Made by a program: the position numbers and the translations under genes. A stretch of 64,000 bases of DNA from Synaphobranchus kaupii (lineage: Eukaryota; Chordata; Actinopteri; Anguilliformes; Synaphobranchidae), in assembly GCA_029718625.1 (NCBI GenBank), contig CM056397.1, forward strand, positions 1 through 64,000, written 5' to 3'. Each line of letters starts with the position of its first letter. The stretch's first letter is position 1. A model generated the notes under the pieces. It ran no database searches and had not been told where the DNA came from. It worked only from the letters and a program-made list of their open reading frames with translations. Below are positions 46,001 to 57,782 of this stretch, piece by piece.

Positions 46001-49000
46001 ATTTTGGATTTTAACATGAATTTCCCATAATCCTTCAGAACTTTCCTTGGGTTTCAATATGGTCTAGGTGCTGAGGCTCGTTAGAAGTATCTGTCAGAAT
46101 ACTTTATAAAGACTTTTTATCTTAATATAATAATATAAAATATGTAAAAGTTTAGATGATTTTTGAGCATTCATTTTAAATAGCCAACTTTGATAAACAT
46201 TTGGTACAAAATTACTATTAAATTAAAAAATGTTTTAGCTATAAATTCAGTCATTATCAATGGGACAATGTTTAAGTATACTGTAATTCAACGGCCTCCT
46301 TCCTCTTCACCACTCTGAAAGCTACACATGTATTTTTGTCATTTTTCATGAGTAGTTAGACTCATGGGGTCAGAAAGGAATTTTGGAAGTGTTTAACTAT
46401 ATGTCCAAAATTGAAGTTGCAAGCCAATGAACGTTAGTGATTTAATATTGCTTTAGAATCATTATGAATAGCTGGTGGTAGCCTGTATTTCATTAGCACG
46501 TTAGCTAGCTTAGCTAATAGACATGGTGTCAAACAGCTGATATTTTTTGTGGGGGAAAGTCAGAGCAAGGTGCATTCTGAACCACAACGCCCCCAGACTG
46601 GAAATATTCCACATTATACCGGCCAGATACCAAAAGTACAGAAAATGAAGCAGATTCTGAAAGTTTAAAAATGTTATACAAATAAATATCAATTTAATGT
46701 AGGGGAGCTACTGTACACCAAGGTGGTCTTCCATTGTGGAATGAAACTGCAAGAATGCATAATGAGTAGGAACAGTGAGGAAGTCTGTTTAAAGCCTCAT
46801 TAAAATACATAATTCACAAGTAGTCAGGCCAAGATGGAGACAGGTCAAATAGAATTGGGAGTCACAAAAATTAAGATACTTATCCTGCCTGGTGACCTTT
46901 GACACTGACATTTGACACTGTGACCTGGAAATGGACAGGAGAGTCTCTAATGATTAGTGTGAGCCTGTGCCGTTCAGTCATTGTTCTTTAAACTGTGCCA
47001 CATTTTCAGCTGCCTTACAATCTGAACACCACCATCTTCTCCAAACTCAGCTCTGTGCAGTCATCCGCTAACACCATGCATACCGTTGCTCAGAAAAACA
47101 CACAGTGCCTGCTCTGATTCTATGTGGCCTGTTCGGTACAGGCCATCCAGGGTCTGTATAGCCTCTTCTGAGGCCATGAGTCGGTATTGCGCCTGTACGG
47201 CTTGCGATGTGGCTGTTGCCCTGTTTAGAGGCTATGGGGCAGTCATGAGACTACACGGTTTGTTCTGTCCATCAGCCTGTCAATGGGCCTGTTCTGAGAC
47301 TGTGTTCTGTTCAAATGAGCCCAAAAGAAGTTCTCTATCAGTCCACCATTGACTTTCCTTTTTTCCTGTCACATTTATTGAACTACAATGCAATTTGTGA
47401 CTTGACCTTTGGCTCAGGACAGTTGTGAATCCAGGTGCAGCTCCTCAGTTTTCGTGACTAACCAGCATTGGAAAAGCAGTGCTTTCTTCCTTTAATCCAT
47501 TATGAAAAGTGTGAGTTATTACTCCCTGAAAATCTCAGATGCATTGAAACAAGCTTTGACACCCTGACAGGAAAGTAGTCAGTGGAAAATGTAGCAAAAG
47601 TGTGAAATAAATCTGCGCTTAAAACACTTCCCCTCTGTGCGCCTGGAGCATAAACCTGCACAAATTAAACTCGTGCATACGCAGGATAAAATGCATCAGA
47701 ACTGGCACCCTTCCAGATGCCAAAGCAGGACAAGAACAATTTACATGGGGCAGCACAGTGCTGGAAACCCGCCACGTACTGTTCATACGCTTTTCATCAA
47801 AAACTCATAATGAAAATGAGCTAACGAGTCACAAATCATTCGTTTATTAAAAATCCCTAAAACAAACAAAAAATACAAACTGTTAACATTCGACAAATTA
47901 TCCGTCGGCAACATGCCGAGAATTAATCAATCAATTGTTATCAGAGATATAATTCTCTCTATCTGCAACTCAATCAGCTGAACATCTCCAGAAGCTAATC
48001 CATTTTGCCAGCAGCTCTGCCAAAATGTGGGAAGTCACCACTGAGAAAATGCACACAAATTAACTAATCAAACATGTTCTTATGAAGACCTCTTGCATTT
48101 CACTTGATTGTAATTCCTGGTGAACTGAATCATCCTTGAATAGTTTTGATATACAGGTGGGGTTGGACGCAGAGTCCCCGAATCAGTATTTTTGCCTAAT
48201 GCCACTTGAACATAGATCAGAGACAGAGACATGATCTGCACCTATAAATTTCCTCTTGGCTATGATTTCTTTAACGTTATGCCATGATACTGCATGGGAT
48301 CATATGTCCCAGTACATGCAATTCTAATCCCGGCAAATACAACTAAATCAACGGCCTCCTAGCCCAAAGCAAAGGGCTAACTTGCATAATTAGGAACTCA
48401 AACCAACTCGCTACCCCCACCCCCCTTACACACACACAGAACAGTGCAGTTAACTGTTTCGTAAGCCGATCCTCTTTTGTCTTTTTCCCCTCTGTGGTGT
48501 TCAAGGAATGGTAATAATCTGCCCCACATTTCCATTCCCCACCCCTCTCCCCCCACACACTACACCCCACACAATTACCCATTTCCACTACCTGCCACAC
48601 ACACATAATGCTTCCACCTCCCTCACAAGTCACTTCCATTGCCACAACTGTCCTCCATTTCGCTCTGTCACAAACACACACATACACTCACAAGCACTCT
48701 AACATCTCTTAAACTTCGAGTGTGAATGATAGGGAACTATTTGATTCAGGGTACGACCTGAGCGCTGCTCCAGACTGTCTGCTGTAGGACTCCCAGTGAG
48801 AGATGCAGCGCGGCAGTGCTGGCATTGACAGACACAGAGCTTCCAGCTGAAGCGCACGGTCAGTCTGAGTAATACGAGGGCTGAGAGGCTCCCATTTTCC
48901 AAACCCACAAGAACAATTCTCTCTACAGCAAGGATTAATCGTGAACACATGTTGGGAGGAGGTTAGTGTCTTCCAGTGGCTGCGGGATTAGTGGAACAAT

Positions 49001-49197
49001 TTCAGATAATTTCCCCTTTTCACTCCCCCCACAATTTTGCTTTGAATCACCTGCAGACTTTTCTGCCTGCAATATCTTTTTGTCAAGATCCGTGTGTCGA
49101 CTGCAGAGGATCCGAAATGAATAAAACCAGAAGTAGGTAACCTGAGCCTGCTTGCCCACAGGGGCCTTACCCCAGGGGTAAAGCAAGCATTGAGCCA
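43004..49197. other. Long stretch without recognised genes or large repeats
   Basis: Small features only: a trinucleotide ACT/AAT tract at about 43,660-43,749, a CA run near 44,961-44,985, a G13 run near 45,551 and a C/A-rich stretch at 48,530-48,610. Open frames are below 115 codons, overlap on both strands and show no domain. The segment 47,890-48,080 is AT-rich with homeodomain-like ATTAATCAATCAATTGTTAT motifs and could be conserved non-coding DNA, but this is speculation. Confidence 0.35.
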
Positions 49198-51065
49198 CAG
49201 CTCCACACAAGTAGCCACTGGGGTATAAAGCTAACAGTTACGCCTATCTCTGTCACATGGAGCCCTACCACAGCGGTAAAGCTAACAGTTACGCCTAACT
49301 CTGTCACATGGAGCCTTACCACTGGGGTATAAAGCTAACAGTTACGCCTATCTCTGTCACATGTAGCCCTACCAATGGGGTATAAAGCCAACAGTTACGC
49401 CTAACTCTGTCACATGGAGCCTTACCACTGGGGTATAAAGCTAACAGTTACGCCTATCTCTGTCACATGGAGCCCTACCACAGCGGTAAAGCTAACAGTT
49501 ACGCCTAACTCTGTCACATGGAGCCTTACCACTGGGGTATAAAGCTAACAGTTACGCCTATCTCTGTCACATGGAGCCCTACCACAGCGGTAAAGCTAAC
49601 AGTTACGCCTATCTCTGTCACATGTAGCCCTACCAATGGGGTATAAAGCCAACAGTTACGCCTATCTCTGTCACATGGAGCCCTACCACAGCGGTAAAGC
49701 TAACAGTTACGCCTAACTCTGTCACATGGAGCCTTACCACTGGGGTATAAAGCTAACAGTTACGCCTATCTCTGTCACATGGAGCCCTACCACTGGGGTA
49801 TAAAGCTAACAGTTACGCCTATCTCTGTCACATGGAGCCCTACCACAGCGGTAAAGCTAACAGTTACGCCTATTTCTGTCACATGTAGCCCTACCACTGG
49901 GGTATAAAGCTAACAGTCAAGCCTAACTCTGTCACATGGAGCCCTACCACAGCGGTAAAGCTAACAGTTACGCCTAACTCTGTCACATGGAGCCTTACCA
50001 CTGGGGTATAAAGCTAACAGTTACGCCTATCTCTGTCACATGGAGCCCTACCACAGCGGTAAAGCTAACAGTTACGCCTATCTCTGTCACATGTAGCCCT
50101 ACCAATGGGGTATAAAGCCAACAGTTACGCCTATCTCTGTCACATGGAGCCCTACCACAGCGGTAAAGCTAAGTTACGCCTAACTCTGTCACATGGAGCC
50201 CTACCACTGGGGTATAAAGCTAACAGTTACACCTATCTCTGTCACATGGAGCCCTACCACAGCGGTAAAGCTAACAGTTACGCCTATTTCTGTCACATGT
50301 AGCCCTACCACTGGGGTATAAAGCTAACAGTCAAGCCTAACTCTGTCACATGGAGCCCTACCATAGTGGTAAAGCTAACAGTCAAGCCTAACTGTCACAT
50401 GGAGCCCTACCACTGTGGTAAAGCTAACAGTCAAGCCTAACTGTCACATGGAGCCCTACCACTGTGGTAAAGTTAACAGTCAAGCCTAACTCTGTCACAT
50501 GGAGCCCTACCACAGCGGTAAAGCTAACACTCAAGCCTAACTGTCACATGGAGCCCTTCCACAATGGTAAAGCTAACTGTCAAGCCTAACTCTGTCACAT
50601 GGAACCCTACCACTGTGGTAAAGCTAACAGTCAAGGCTAACTCTGTCACATGGAGCCCTACCACTGTGGTAAAGCTAACAGTCAAGGCTAACTCTGTCAC
50701 ATGGAGCCCTACCACAGCGGTAAAGCTAACACTCAAGCCTAACTGTCACATGGAGCCCTACCACAATGGTAAAGCTAACTGTCAAGCCTAACTCTGTCAC
50801 ATGGAACCCTACCACTGTGGTAAAGCTAACAGTCAAGGCTAACTCTGTCACATGGAGCCCTACCATAGTGGTAAAGCTAACAGTCAAGCCTAACTGTCAC
50901 ATGGAGCCCTACCACAATGGTAAAGCTAACAGTCAAGCCTAACTCTGTCACATGGAGCCCGGCACTGCAGTAAAACTAACACTCAAGCTTAGTTCTGTCA
51001 CATGGAGCCCTACCACTGCGGTAAGGCTAACAGTCAAGCCTAGCTCTGTCACATGTAGTCCTACC
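49198..51065. repeat. 51-53-bp minisatellite, about 36 copies
   Basis: The unit contains CACATGGAGCCCTACCACAG, CGGTAAAGCTAACAGTTACG and CCTA(A/T)CTCTGT. Two main forms alternate: CCACAGCGGTAAAG and CCACTGGGGTATAAAG (two bases longer). From about 50,330 a third form with GTCAAGCCTAACTG takes over and some units lose CTCT to become about 48 bp. The left half therefore has higher-order alternation and the right half a different lineage. Open frames are repeat translations. Confidence 0.97.
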
Positions 51066-51070
51066 ACAGG

Positions 51071-51376
51071 GATAACACTGGCAAAGAGCACCTCAAGATC
51101 TTCCAGGAAAATGGTGTTATTTCAGCTTTTTGCATCCCCCAGGCCCCCTTGGACAGGACATGGGAGAACATTCTGGTCACCAAGCGGCTACAGGAGCCTC
51201 GCTATGCTGAGGACACACGGGAACCAAAACAAATCAGTCAGAGCAGCATCTTGCAGAAAGACCGCAGCCAGAAACAGACGGTGCAGAATGCATCCTGCTC
51301 ACGCCAGCGCAGTCCGCTGCCATACGTTTGGGCCAGAGAAGTCGTGGAGGTTTTGGATTGGGGTGGAAGCATTTAG
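51071..51376 (+). CDS. Possible exon, unrecognised protein (101 codons)
   Basis: The frame starts after a potential splice acceptor (CCACAG, ending 51,069); an in-frame stop lies just upstream at about 51,056. It runs to a TAG at 51,374-51,376. The translation is hydrophilic and of normal complexity, with stretches such as EHLKIFQENGVISAFCIPQ, DRTWENILVTKRLQEPRYAE and SPLPYVWAREVVEVLDW. I do not recognise a family. No matching exon was found upstream, and the frame begins right at the end of the minisatellite, so it may equally be chance or a relic. If real, it would be a terminal exon. Confidence 0.25.
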   Translation, partial: DNTGKEHLKIFQENGVISAFCIPQAPLDRTWENILVTKRLQEPRYAEDTREPKQISQSSILQKDRSQKQTVQNASCSRQRSPLPYVWAREVVEVLDWGGSI

Positions 51377-51739
51377 CCAGAATTCCTTTTTTTTTTCAGT
51401 AAGAGAGGAACTTATTTCTGGCAGACAGAAAAATTTATTTTGACTGTTTTATATTGTGCTGGGAGCCTTTTCCTTCTCAGCTGTTGTGCCAGGTTCGCAA
51501 GAGGACAATTCATCCGAAACAGACAAAACACTGAGGGGGAATTGGTGTGCTATATTGTGTTTAAGAGCAGACTTGCTTATAGGGCAGATGATATGATCAA
51601 ACAGTAACTTTCACTCACTTACCCAATACGAGAATAGTCTGCAGGAGGACTAAAAGGAACAATGTGATCCCCCGCGCACACACCCAAATAGAAAGGCACA
51701 CAAACGTGCACACACCCACACCCGCACACATACATACAA

Positions 51740-51772
<33 letters not shown>

Positions 51773-52895
51773 TGCACACGCATAACACACAAATACATAA
51801 GAATATTGACCATTGCCCCCCATATCATATGGATAATGATATGCGTGCCAGCCAAATACACAGACATTTTTCTGAATAAGATATGTTGACAACTGGCAAA
51901 TAATAAAACTAAATACCTATAGAATAACCAGTGATTACTGGTCCACAACAATAAACTAAAACAACCAGGTTGCAATTAATCTGTGTGGCCTGCCCAGGAA
52001 CCAATAAATCAATGGCGATAATCTGCCCCACATTTCAATTAGGCAATCAGTCATTTAATTTATATAACTGGCTCTTCACAGCTGAGATGAATTAGGCTGG
52101 ACTTCAATGCCAAGGATGGTATGAATGCTGAACCACGATCGAGATATTATTTGTAAAGTTCCTTTTGTTTCTACTAACAGGGAAAATAGAGCAGAACAGC
52201 ATTACAAATGGTGACAGAAACATATGGACCTTGGGGAAGCAGTGAGGATAACATCCAGATTCAAGCCCAAGTTCCTCTGATTCTGTTATTGCTGACTTCA
52301 CCCAGAGCTCAGTTCAACAAACAACTGTTCCAAGCCCATGGATCTTTGGAAAAAATATCAAATAATGATGTCGTTTGGAAAATCAGGAAAATGCCTTAAA
52401 TATGACCACAGTAACTGGAGACTCTGGAGATCACCACCGAAGAAAAATGAGGGTATTTAGCCGTGATCATCTGAACCACCACAGAGAACTGGGTAGGAAT
52501 CTACATGAAGAATCGCTTCTTTCAGATTCTAGAACACTGAGTGACTGCTTATGTGAGCAGCAAGTCAACCCAGATTCATCCCACAGGCAGGGCTAGTGCC
52601 CCCTGGTGGCAGAATATCTCTGATGGCAACTGTGTGTGCGTGCGTCCGTGCGAGTATGAATAAAGGCAATGAATAATGCTTCTGTGTATGGGAGAAAATG
52701 TTGAGGGAACATGTTTAATACAATTTTAGAGAGAGGGAATGTATGAGAATGTGTTTGAGAGATTGTGAATGGGAATGTGTCTGCAAGATGTGCAATATGT
52801 GCTGTGGTGTGTGTGTGTGAGAGAGAGACACAGACACACAGAGAGATATTGTGACCGGAAATACATGGAAAGGTGAGTGCAGTGTGTGTTGTGTG
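51377..52895. repeat. CA microsatellite and plain DNA
   Basis: A CA run lies at 51,739-51,766 within a CA-rich stretch from 51,675. Short GT and GA tracts lie near 52,808-52,850. No gene or large element is recognised. Confidence 0.6.
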
Positions 52896-53068
52896 TAGGG
52901 TTGTAAAGTTCTGGGTTGTAAAAATTCCCCTTTTTGAGGAATTCTGAGGTAATTTACACTGTTAACAATACTTTTCATAATCATAAATCTTTTTTATGTA
53001 TTGGGCCTATTTGAGGGATCGCTGCAAATATGCTGCACCCATTGTAGGGAAAAAACCATGGGTTTTAA

Positions 53069-53327
53069 AGCACAACTGAACTTTGGTAGAACTTTGGGTT
53101 GTGTAGTTACCTGGCCATGATATCCAGGTGTCCAAATGGTGGCGAAATATGTTCGTTAGTTGCTCTGTGCACCCCTGGGATGATAATCCAGAATAGGGTA
53201 TTTGTCACTCTCCATTCACTTCTATAGGGCAGCTAAAATGGTCTCAAAATGACACTTCTAGCACGTATACGAATGTGAATGAAGCGGATTCTGTCAATAC
53301 AAAAATAACCAGTCCTCTTACGTATTT
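53069..53327. mobile_element. Half copy of the TTAA-flanked MITE
   Basis: It starts TTAA then AGCACAACTGAACTTTGG and aligns, in inverted orientation, with about 42,742-42,999. Homology ends near CCAGTCCTCTTACGTATTTC. The other half and the nested element of the first copy are absent, so it shows sequence close to the nested insertion's right-hand junction. Confidence 0.8.
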
Positions 53328-53465
53328 CTTTTTCGTGCAATTAAAATTATTTATGTATGTTTTTTATTTTTTTTATTCAGTTTGTTTAACAAAAAGCATA
53401 TTATATAAGGAAACATAAATGTAAAAAATATACTTTAGTCATTTCCTTTCATCTAAGATGGCAAA

Positions 53466-53990
53466 TTAGATATGCTTATGTATTGGAACCACAGCTAGCT
53501 TCATCTTCAGAAAGAGACTCTGAAGAATCTGGACAATCCGACTCAGATTCAATTTGTGTGGTGTCATCTTTGATGGGCTCAAAGAGTTCAAGCTTGACCA
53601 AATAGCCACCAGTTTCTCAACTATTTTATTTGTCAGCCTGTTGCAAACTCTGCCGTGTGTTCCACCAATCAGGGACCAGTTCCTCCCTGATGCAGCTGAT
53701 GTTGGGGGGATCTGGAGAATAACTGAAGCAAAAGGGGACACGGCTTCTTATTTACAGAGTCCCTTCCACCAGGTTGATGCCTTGATGCATTTGGCTGTCT
53801 TCCAGATGGCATCAGCACTCCACAGCCCTTCCTTGCTGGAAAATTTACCCAAACTTATAAGAACTTTCCCCTGATCTAGATTGAGGTGCTGTGCAATGGC
53901 AGTGATAGTACCATATGCCGCAGAAACCTGCTCTCCAGAAAGGACCTGTGCCTGTTCAGCACATTTTCCTTGTTTATTGTTTTCTTCAAC
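53466..53990 (-). pseudogene. hAT transposase C-terminal (hATC dimerisation) relic
   Basis: On the minus strand the frame reads from about 53,990: a helical segment, KTAKCIKASTWWKGLCK and a TAA stop, then SPFASVILQIPPTSAASGRN, WSLIGGTHGRVCNRLTNKIV and EKLVAIWSSL. The IPPTSAASxRNWS and NRLTNKxVEKLVAI blocks are the hallmark of the hATC domain. The stop codon between WWKGLC and the hATC block breaks the gene, and the catalytic core and BED finger are missing. It lies inside the hAT-ended element, with the reading direction leftwards. Confidence 0.85.
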
Positions 53991-54285
53991 TTGTTGTGTT
54001 TTATTAGTTTTGTTTAACCTTCGTATTATGTTAGGGTCTATATGACCTATGTTTTTGTATTATTTAAAATGGGTGATTTTCTTCAACAAACAACTTATGA
54101 CATCCTAGAGAATTATTAAAAATAATTAAAAATATATATATTTTATATATTGACCTGTAACATCACAGTTACAGTATAATTCTAACACAAGTTAGAACAT
54201 GAAGGTTAGACATGTGATGGAAAATTGCAGATAATTACCGAAAGTTACCTGGAAAATCCCCCCCCTATGCAACCCTAGCTGTGTG

Positions 54286-54790
54286 TGTAAGAAAGTGAAT
54301 GTTTATATGGGAGTATGTATGTGAAGGGGCATGTGAGTGTGGGAATGTGTAAATATGAGCGAGGGATTGTAAAAGAACAAGTGTGTGAGAGGAGTGCTTG
54401 TGAGATTATGTGTGAGAAAGACTGTATGTATGTGTGAAAGGTGTATGTGAGTAAACGTGTAAAAAAAGGACCATGTGTGAGACAGGGAGTGTGCGTGAGA
54501 TAATGTGTGTGAGTGGTGTGTGTGTGTGAGGGACTGTGTGTAAGAGAGGGTGCGTATGTGAGGGAACATGTGTATGTTAGAGCGGACCGTGTGCAAGTGA
54601 ACGTACAAAAAAGAACATGCATGTGACAGAGGGAGAGAAAGTGTAGTGAGGGGAGCGTGTGTAAGAGGGGGTGTGTATGTAAAGAGGGAGCATATGTGAG
54701 GGAAAATATGTGTGTGAGAAAGGGACCCTGTGAGTGAATGTGGGAGAGAGACGGAGAGAGTGAGAGAGAGGGTGTATGAAGAGCATATTT
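54286..54790. repeat. Degenerate TGTGTGAGAG-rich tract
   Basis: About 500 bases of interspersed GTGTG, GAGAG and GTATGTG motifs, probably an old expanded GT/GA microsatellite. The minus-strand frames of about 100-203 codons (His/Ser/Thr/Leu-rich) come from this composition. Confidence 0.85.
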
Positions 54791-55296
54791 GAGGAAGCGT
54801 GTGCTAATAAAAAGTGAAGTGCTCTCATCAAACTGTAGGATTTTAGGCCTTGTGGCGGTGATGTGAAGCCCACTAAGCCTCAGCATTTGCTATGGCTGAC
54901 AGATCCAGACGTTCTTCGGGAAGAATTGTGCCATGGCGAAGGAGGCAGAGGGCAAAGCAATGACAATATATAGCACTGCGATTCCAGGGAGTCAGATGCT
55001 GGCCTGATGTTAGAAACGGCCCATTCTGTCTGCTGCAGCTTCTGCGCTTTTGATAACTTACAGCATCACTACTGTTTCCACCCATTTCCCAGACTGCCAG
55101 ATTAAACAGCCATGTATGTCTGGAAGAAAGACACCTGGGTGATAAATTCAAAAGAGCAGCAGGCGTTAACAGAGTTTCCATTTGGATTCCTGTGGAGCAA
55201 GACTGCCCAATCCTCTCCTACTAACACACATCACTGAGAGAGACATTGCGTAATCTACTGTACTAATTAACAAATAATACAAGGTGTGGCAAGCAT
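54791..55296. other. No feature recognised
   Basis: Plain DNA between the GT-rich tract and the Tc1 relic; no frame above about 100 codons with a domain. Confidence 0.3.
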
Positions 55297-55871
55297 GAGT
55301 GCCCTCCAAAATTATCGATACCCTTGATAAATATGAGAAAAAAAGGTTGCATAATATAAAAACACAGATAATGAGCTATATTTTATATATAATTTCTAAG
55401 AAAAACAATTTTAAAAAACATGGTTCCAATGCTGAACTTTGATTAAAACTGTGTGTTGGGGTCAGATGAGAAAATGGAGCTCTTTGGTCACAAACACCAA
55501 CAGTGGACGGATGCAAATGTTGAAAAGGACAACATACCTATTGTGAAATATGGCGTTGGATCTTTCATGCTATGGGGTTGTTTTTCATTTACGTGTCCTG
55601 GGGCTCGTGTTAAGGTCAATGGAATCATGAACTCGATCAAGGACCAAGACATTTTGGCGAAAAACCTAGTATCCCCCGCCAGGAAGCTCAAACTTGGCTG
55701 CAAAACGGTTTCCGCAAAACAGTGATCCCAAGTATAAGTCAAAATAAACCAAGAAATGAGGAGGAACGGTCAAAGATCCCCCCATATGTTCTCCAGTCTC
55801 ATAAAACAACATAGAATACATCTCAGTAGTGAAGGAAGTATAAACAGGGGTGCGAGTCATTTTGACCCGTA
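55297..55871 (+). pseudogene. Tc1-like transposase relic with left terminus
   Basis: The left end GAGTGCCCTCCAAAATTATC is close to that of the complete Tc1 at 56,340. After a large deletion the frame 55,453-55,725 reads SDEKMELFGHKHQQW, then VKYGVGSFMLWGCFS and IKDQDILAKNL, the usual Tc1 order. The conserved SDE aspartate of the first catalytic block is present, but the second and third catalytic blocks are lost. The right part near 55,846 (GGGGTGCGAGTCATTTTGAC) resembles the right flank of such elements. Confidence 0.8.
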
Positions 55872-56339
55872 TCTTTGTGGGAATTAAATTGACTTGTTAA
55901 AAAAATAATTCTCTTGAGTAATTGTAATTAAAATGAAAATATCATTTACCAATTTTTGAGCACAAAAAATTGCTCATTACCCATGTTGTTTATTTTATTG
56001 TTTATTTATATTTGGGTACTGTACTGTATATCACATGAGGATTTATGCAAAGTGTATTATACTGTAAGCATTTCTTGTAGGTATCTCTTTACATAGAGAT
56101 TTTCTTTTGTGTGAACAATTTGTTATTATTTTTAATACCCTAACCCCATCCCCAGACCTAGGAGGGAGCAAGAGACAGTATACAGGAATCAACAGTACAT
56201 TGCTGGTGTGCTAAATTTTTTGAGGACGAAAAAATATTTTGCCAAATGTTATCCCACTGTGGAATAACGGCCGATTTCCCCAATTCTCTTTCCCACACTA
56301 AGGACAACAATACAACATACTTTAAACAACAAAGACCTA
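55872..56339. other. AT-rich spacer, possibly part of an interrupted Tc1 relic
   Basis: AT-rich DNA with no open frame of interest. It may include remnants of the neighbouring elements. Confidence 0.3.
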
Positions 56340-57782
56340 CAGTGCCCTCCACAATTATTGGCACCCCTGGTAAAGATGAGTAAAAAAGGTTATAAAAAAT
56401 GCACCTTTTGGTGAATTAGCTTAATCTCACACTGAAAACATGAGAAAAATCCAACCTTTAATTGAAGTAAATTTATTCAGAGAAAAAAAAATCCCTCATC
56501 AAGAAATAATTATTTTTAACAAAACCACGTGTGCCACATTTATTTGCACCCCTAGAAATTCCTATGAACAAAATGTAACTTTCCATTTATATTTTACTTT
56601 TTAAGGTTGATCAGAGTGTTTAGGAACTTTCACACAGTAATCCATGACTTCCTGTTTCACTGGGGTATAAATATGAGGTGACACAGAGGCCATATTCCCT
56701 TATTCATACATCAACATGGGAAAGATAAGAGAACACACAAATCAAATGAGGGAAAAGTGTGTTGAGCTTCATAAGTCAGGGAATGGTTATACAAAATAGG
56801 TACTCACCTGGAAATGCCCATGTCTACTGTTAGGGCAATACTTAAAAAGTTCAAAGCAACTGGAACTGTTACAAACTTTCCTGGAAGAGGACCCAAGTTT
56901 ATTTTGCCCCCACGCACAGTGAGGAGGATGGTAAGAGAGGCAAAAAAATCCCCAAGGATCACTGTTGGATAATTACAGAGGAAAGTAGCATCTCGGGGTC
57001 ATCAAGTCTCCAAAACTACCATTAGACGTCACCTCCATGCCAACAAATTATTTGGAAGGCATTCCAGAAAAAAGCCTTTCCTGTCATTTCACCACAAATG
57101 TACGTGCCTGGAGTTTGCTAAACGCTACTGGAACTTTGACTGGAACCGTGTTCTATAGTCAGATGAAACTAAAATTTTGCTTTTCGGCAACCAACACTCA
57201 AGGTGGGTTTGGCGTAAAAAGAAGGATGGCTATACCGAAAATAACCTGATCCCCACTGTTAAGTACGGTGGAGGTTCCATGATGTTGTGGGGCCCTGGGA
57301 ACCATGTTAGGGTACATGGCATCATGAACCCCATGAAATACCAGGACATTTTTTATCTGAATCTGGCTGCCTCTGCCAGGAAACTAAAACTGGGTCGTCA
57401 TTGGATCTTCCAGCAGGACAATGATCCAAAACATATGCCCAAATCAACACAAAAATGGTTAACTGAACACAAAATCAAGCTTCTGCTATGGCCATCTCAG
57501 TCCCCTGACCTAAACCCCATTGAAAACCTGTGGGCTGAGCTGAACAGGAGAGTGCACAAGAGAGGACCTAGGGCCTGGATGATCTGGAGAGATTCTGTAA
57601 AGAGGAATGGTCTCAGATTCCTTGCTCTAATTTTTTTTCTCAGAACAAATTTACTTCAATTAAAGGTTGGATTGTTCTCATTTTTTCATTGTGAGATTAA
57701 GCTAATTCAGCAAACGGTGAATTTTTTTATAACCCTTTTTACTCATCTTTACCAGGAGTGCCAATAATTGTGGAGGGCACTG
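56340..57782 (+). mobile_element. Full-length Tc1-like transposon, inactive
   Basis: The left end CAGTGCCCTCCACAATTATT is exactly inverted at the right end. The inverted repeats extend about 200 bases, including the blocks AAGATGAGTAAAAAAGGTTA and AATTAGCTTAATCTCACACT. A TA lies outside the left end (56,338-56,339); the right flank is AA, so one duplication copy has mutated. The 1,443-base length is normal for Tc1. The enclosed transposase gene is broken. Confidence 0.95.
56716..57660 (+). pseudogene. Tc1 transposase pseudogene (DD34E)
   Basis: It starts MGKIREHTNQMREKCVELHK but meets a stop after about 25 codons, and the DNA-binding half is broken by further stops and shifts. A TAG at 57,156-57,158 replaces the usual tryptophan just before SDETKILLFG, which holds the first catalytic aspartate. 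From 57,159 the frame is open and contains GGGSMMLWG, FQQDNDPKH (57,408-57,434, second aspartate) and SPDLNPIENLW (glutamate near 57,522). There are 34 residues between second Asp and Glu, as in Tc1. The WGCFS motif is shortened to WGPG, suggesting a small deletion. Confidence 0.93.

Larger units (their letters stand above)
52896..54277 (-). mobile_element. hAT element with 8-bp target duplication, decayed
   Basis: The left end begins TAGGGTTGTAAAG and the right end closes GCAACCCTA, short inverted termini of hAT type. The flanks are GTTGTGTG (52,888-52,895) and GCTGTGTG (54,278-54,285), an 8-bp duplication with one mismatch, although the neighbourhood is GT-rich, which weakens this somewhat. 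The interior carries an antisense hAT transposase C-terminal relic (53,466-53,990) and a half copy of the TTAA-flanked MITE (53,069-53,327). At 1,382 bases it is too short for a full hAT gene. Confidence 0.75.

Noticed and set aside
54275..54886. 203-codon His/Ser/Thr-rich minus-strand frame
   Set aside because: It is a translation of a degenerate GT/GA tract.
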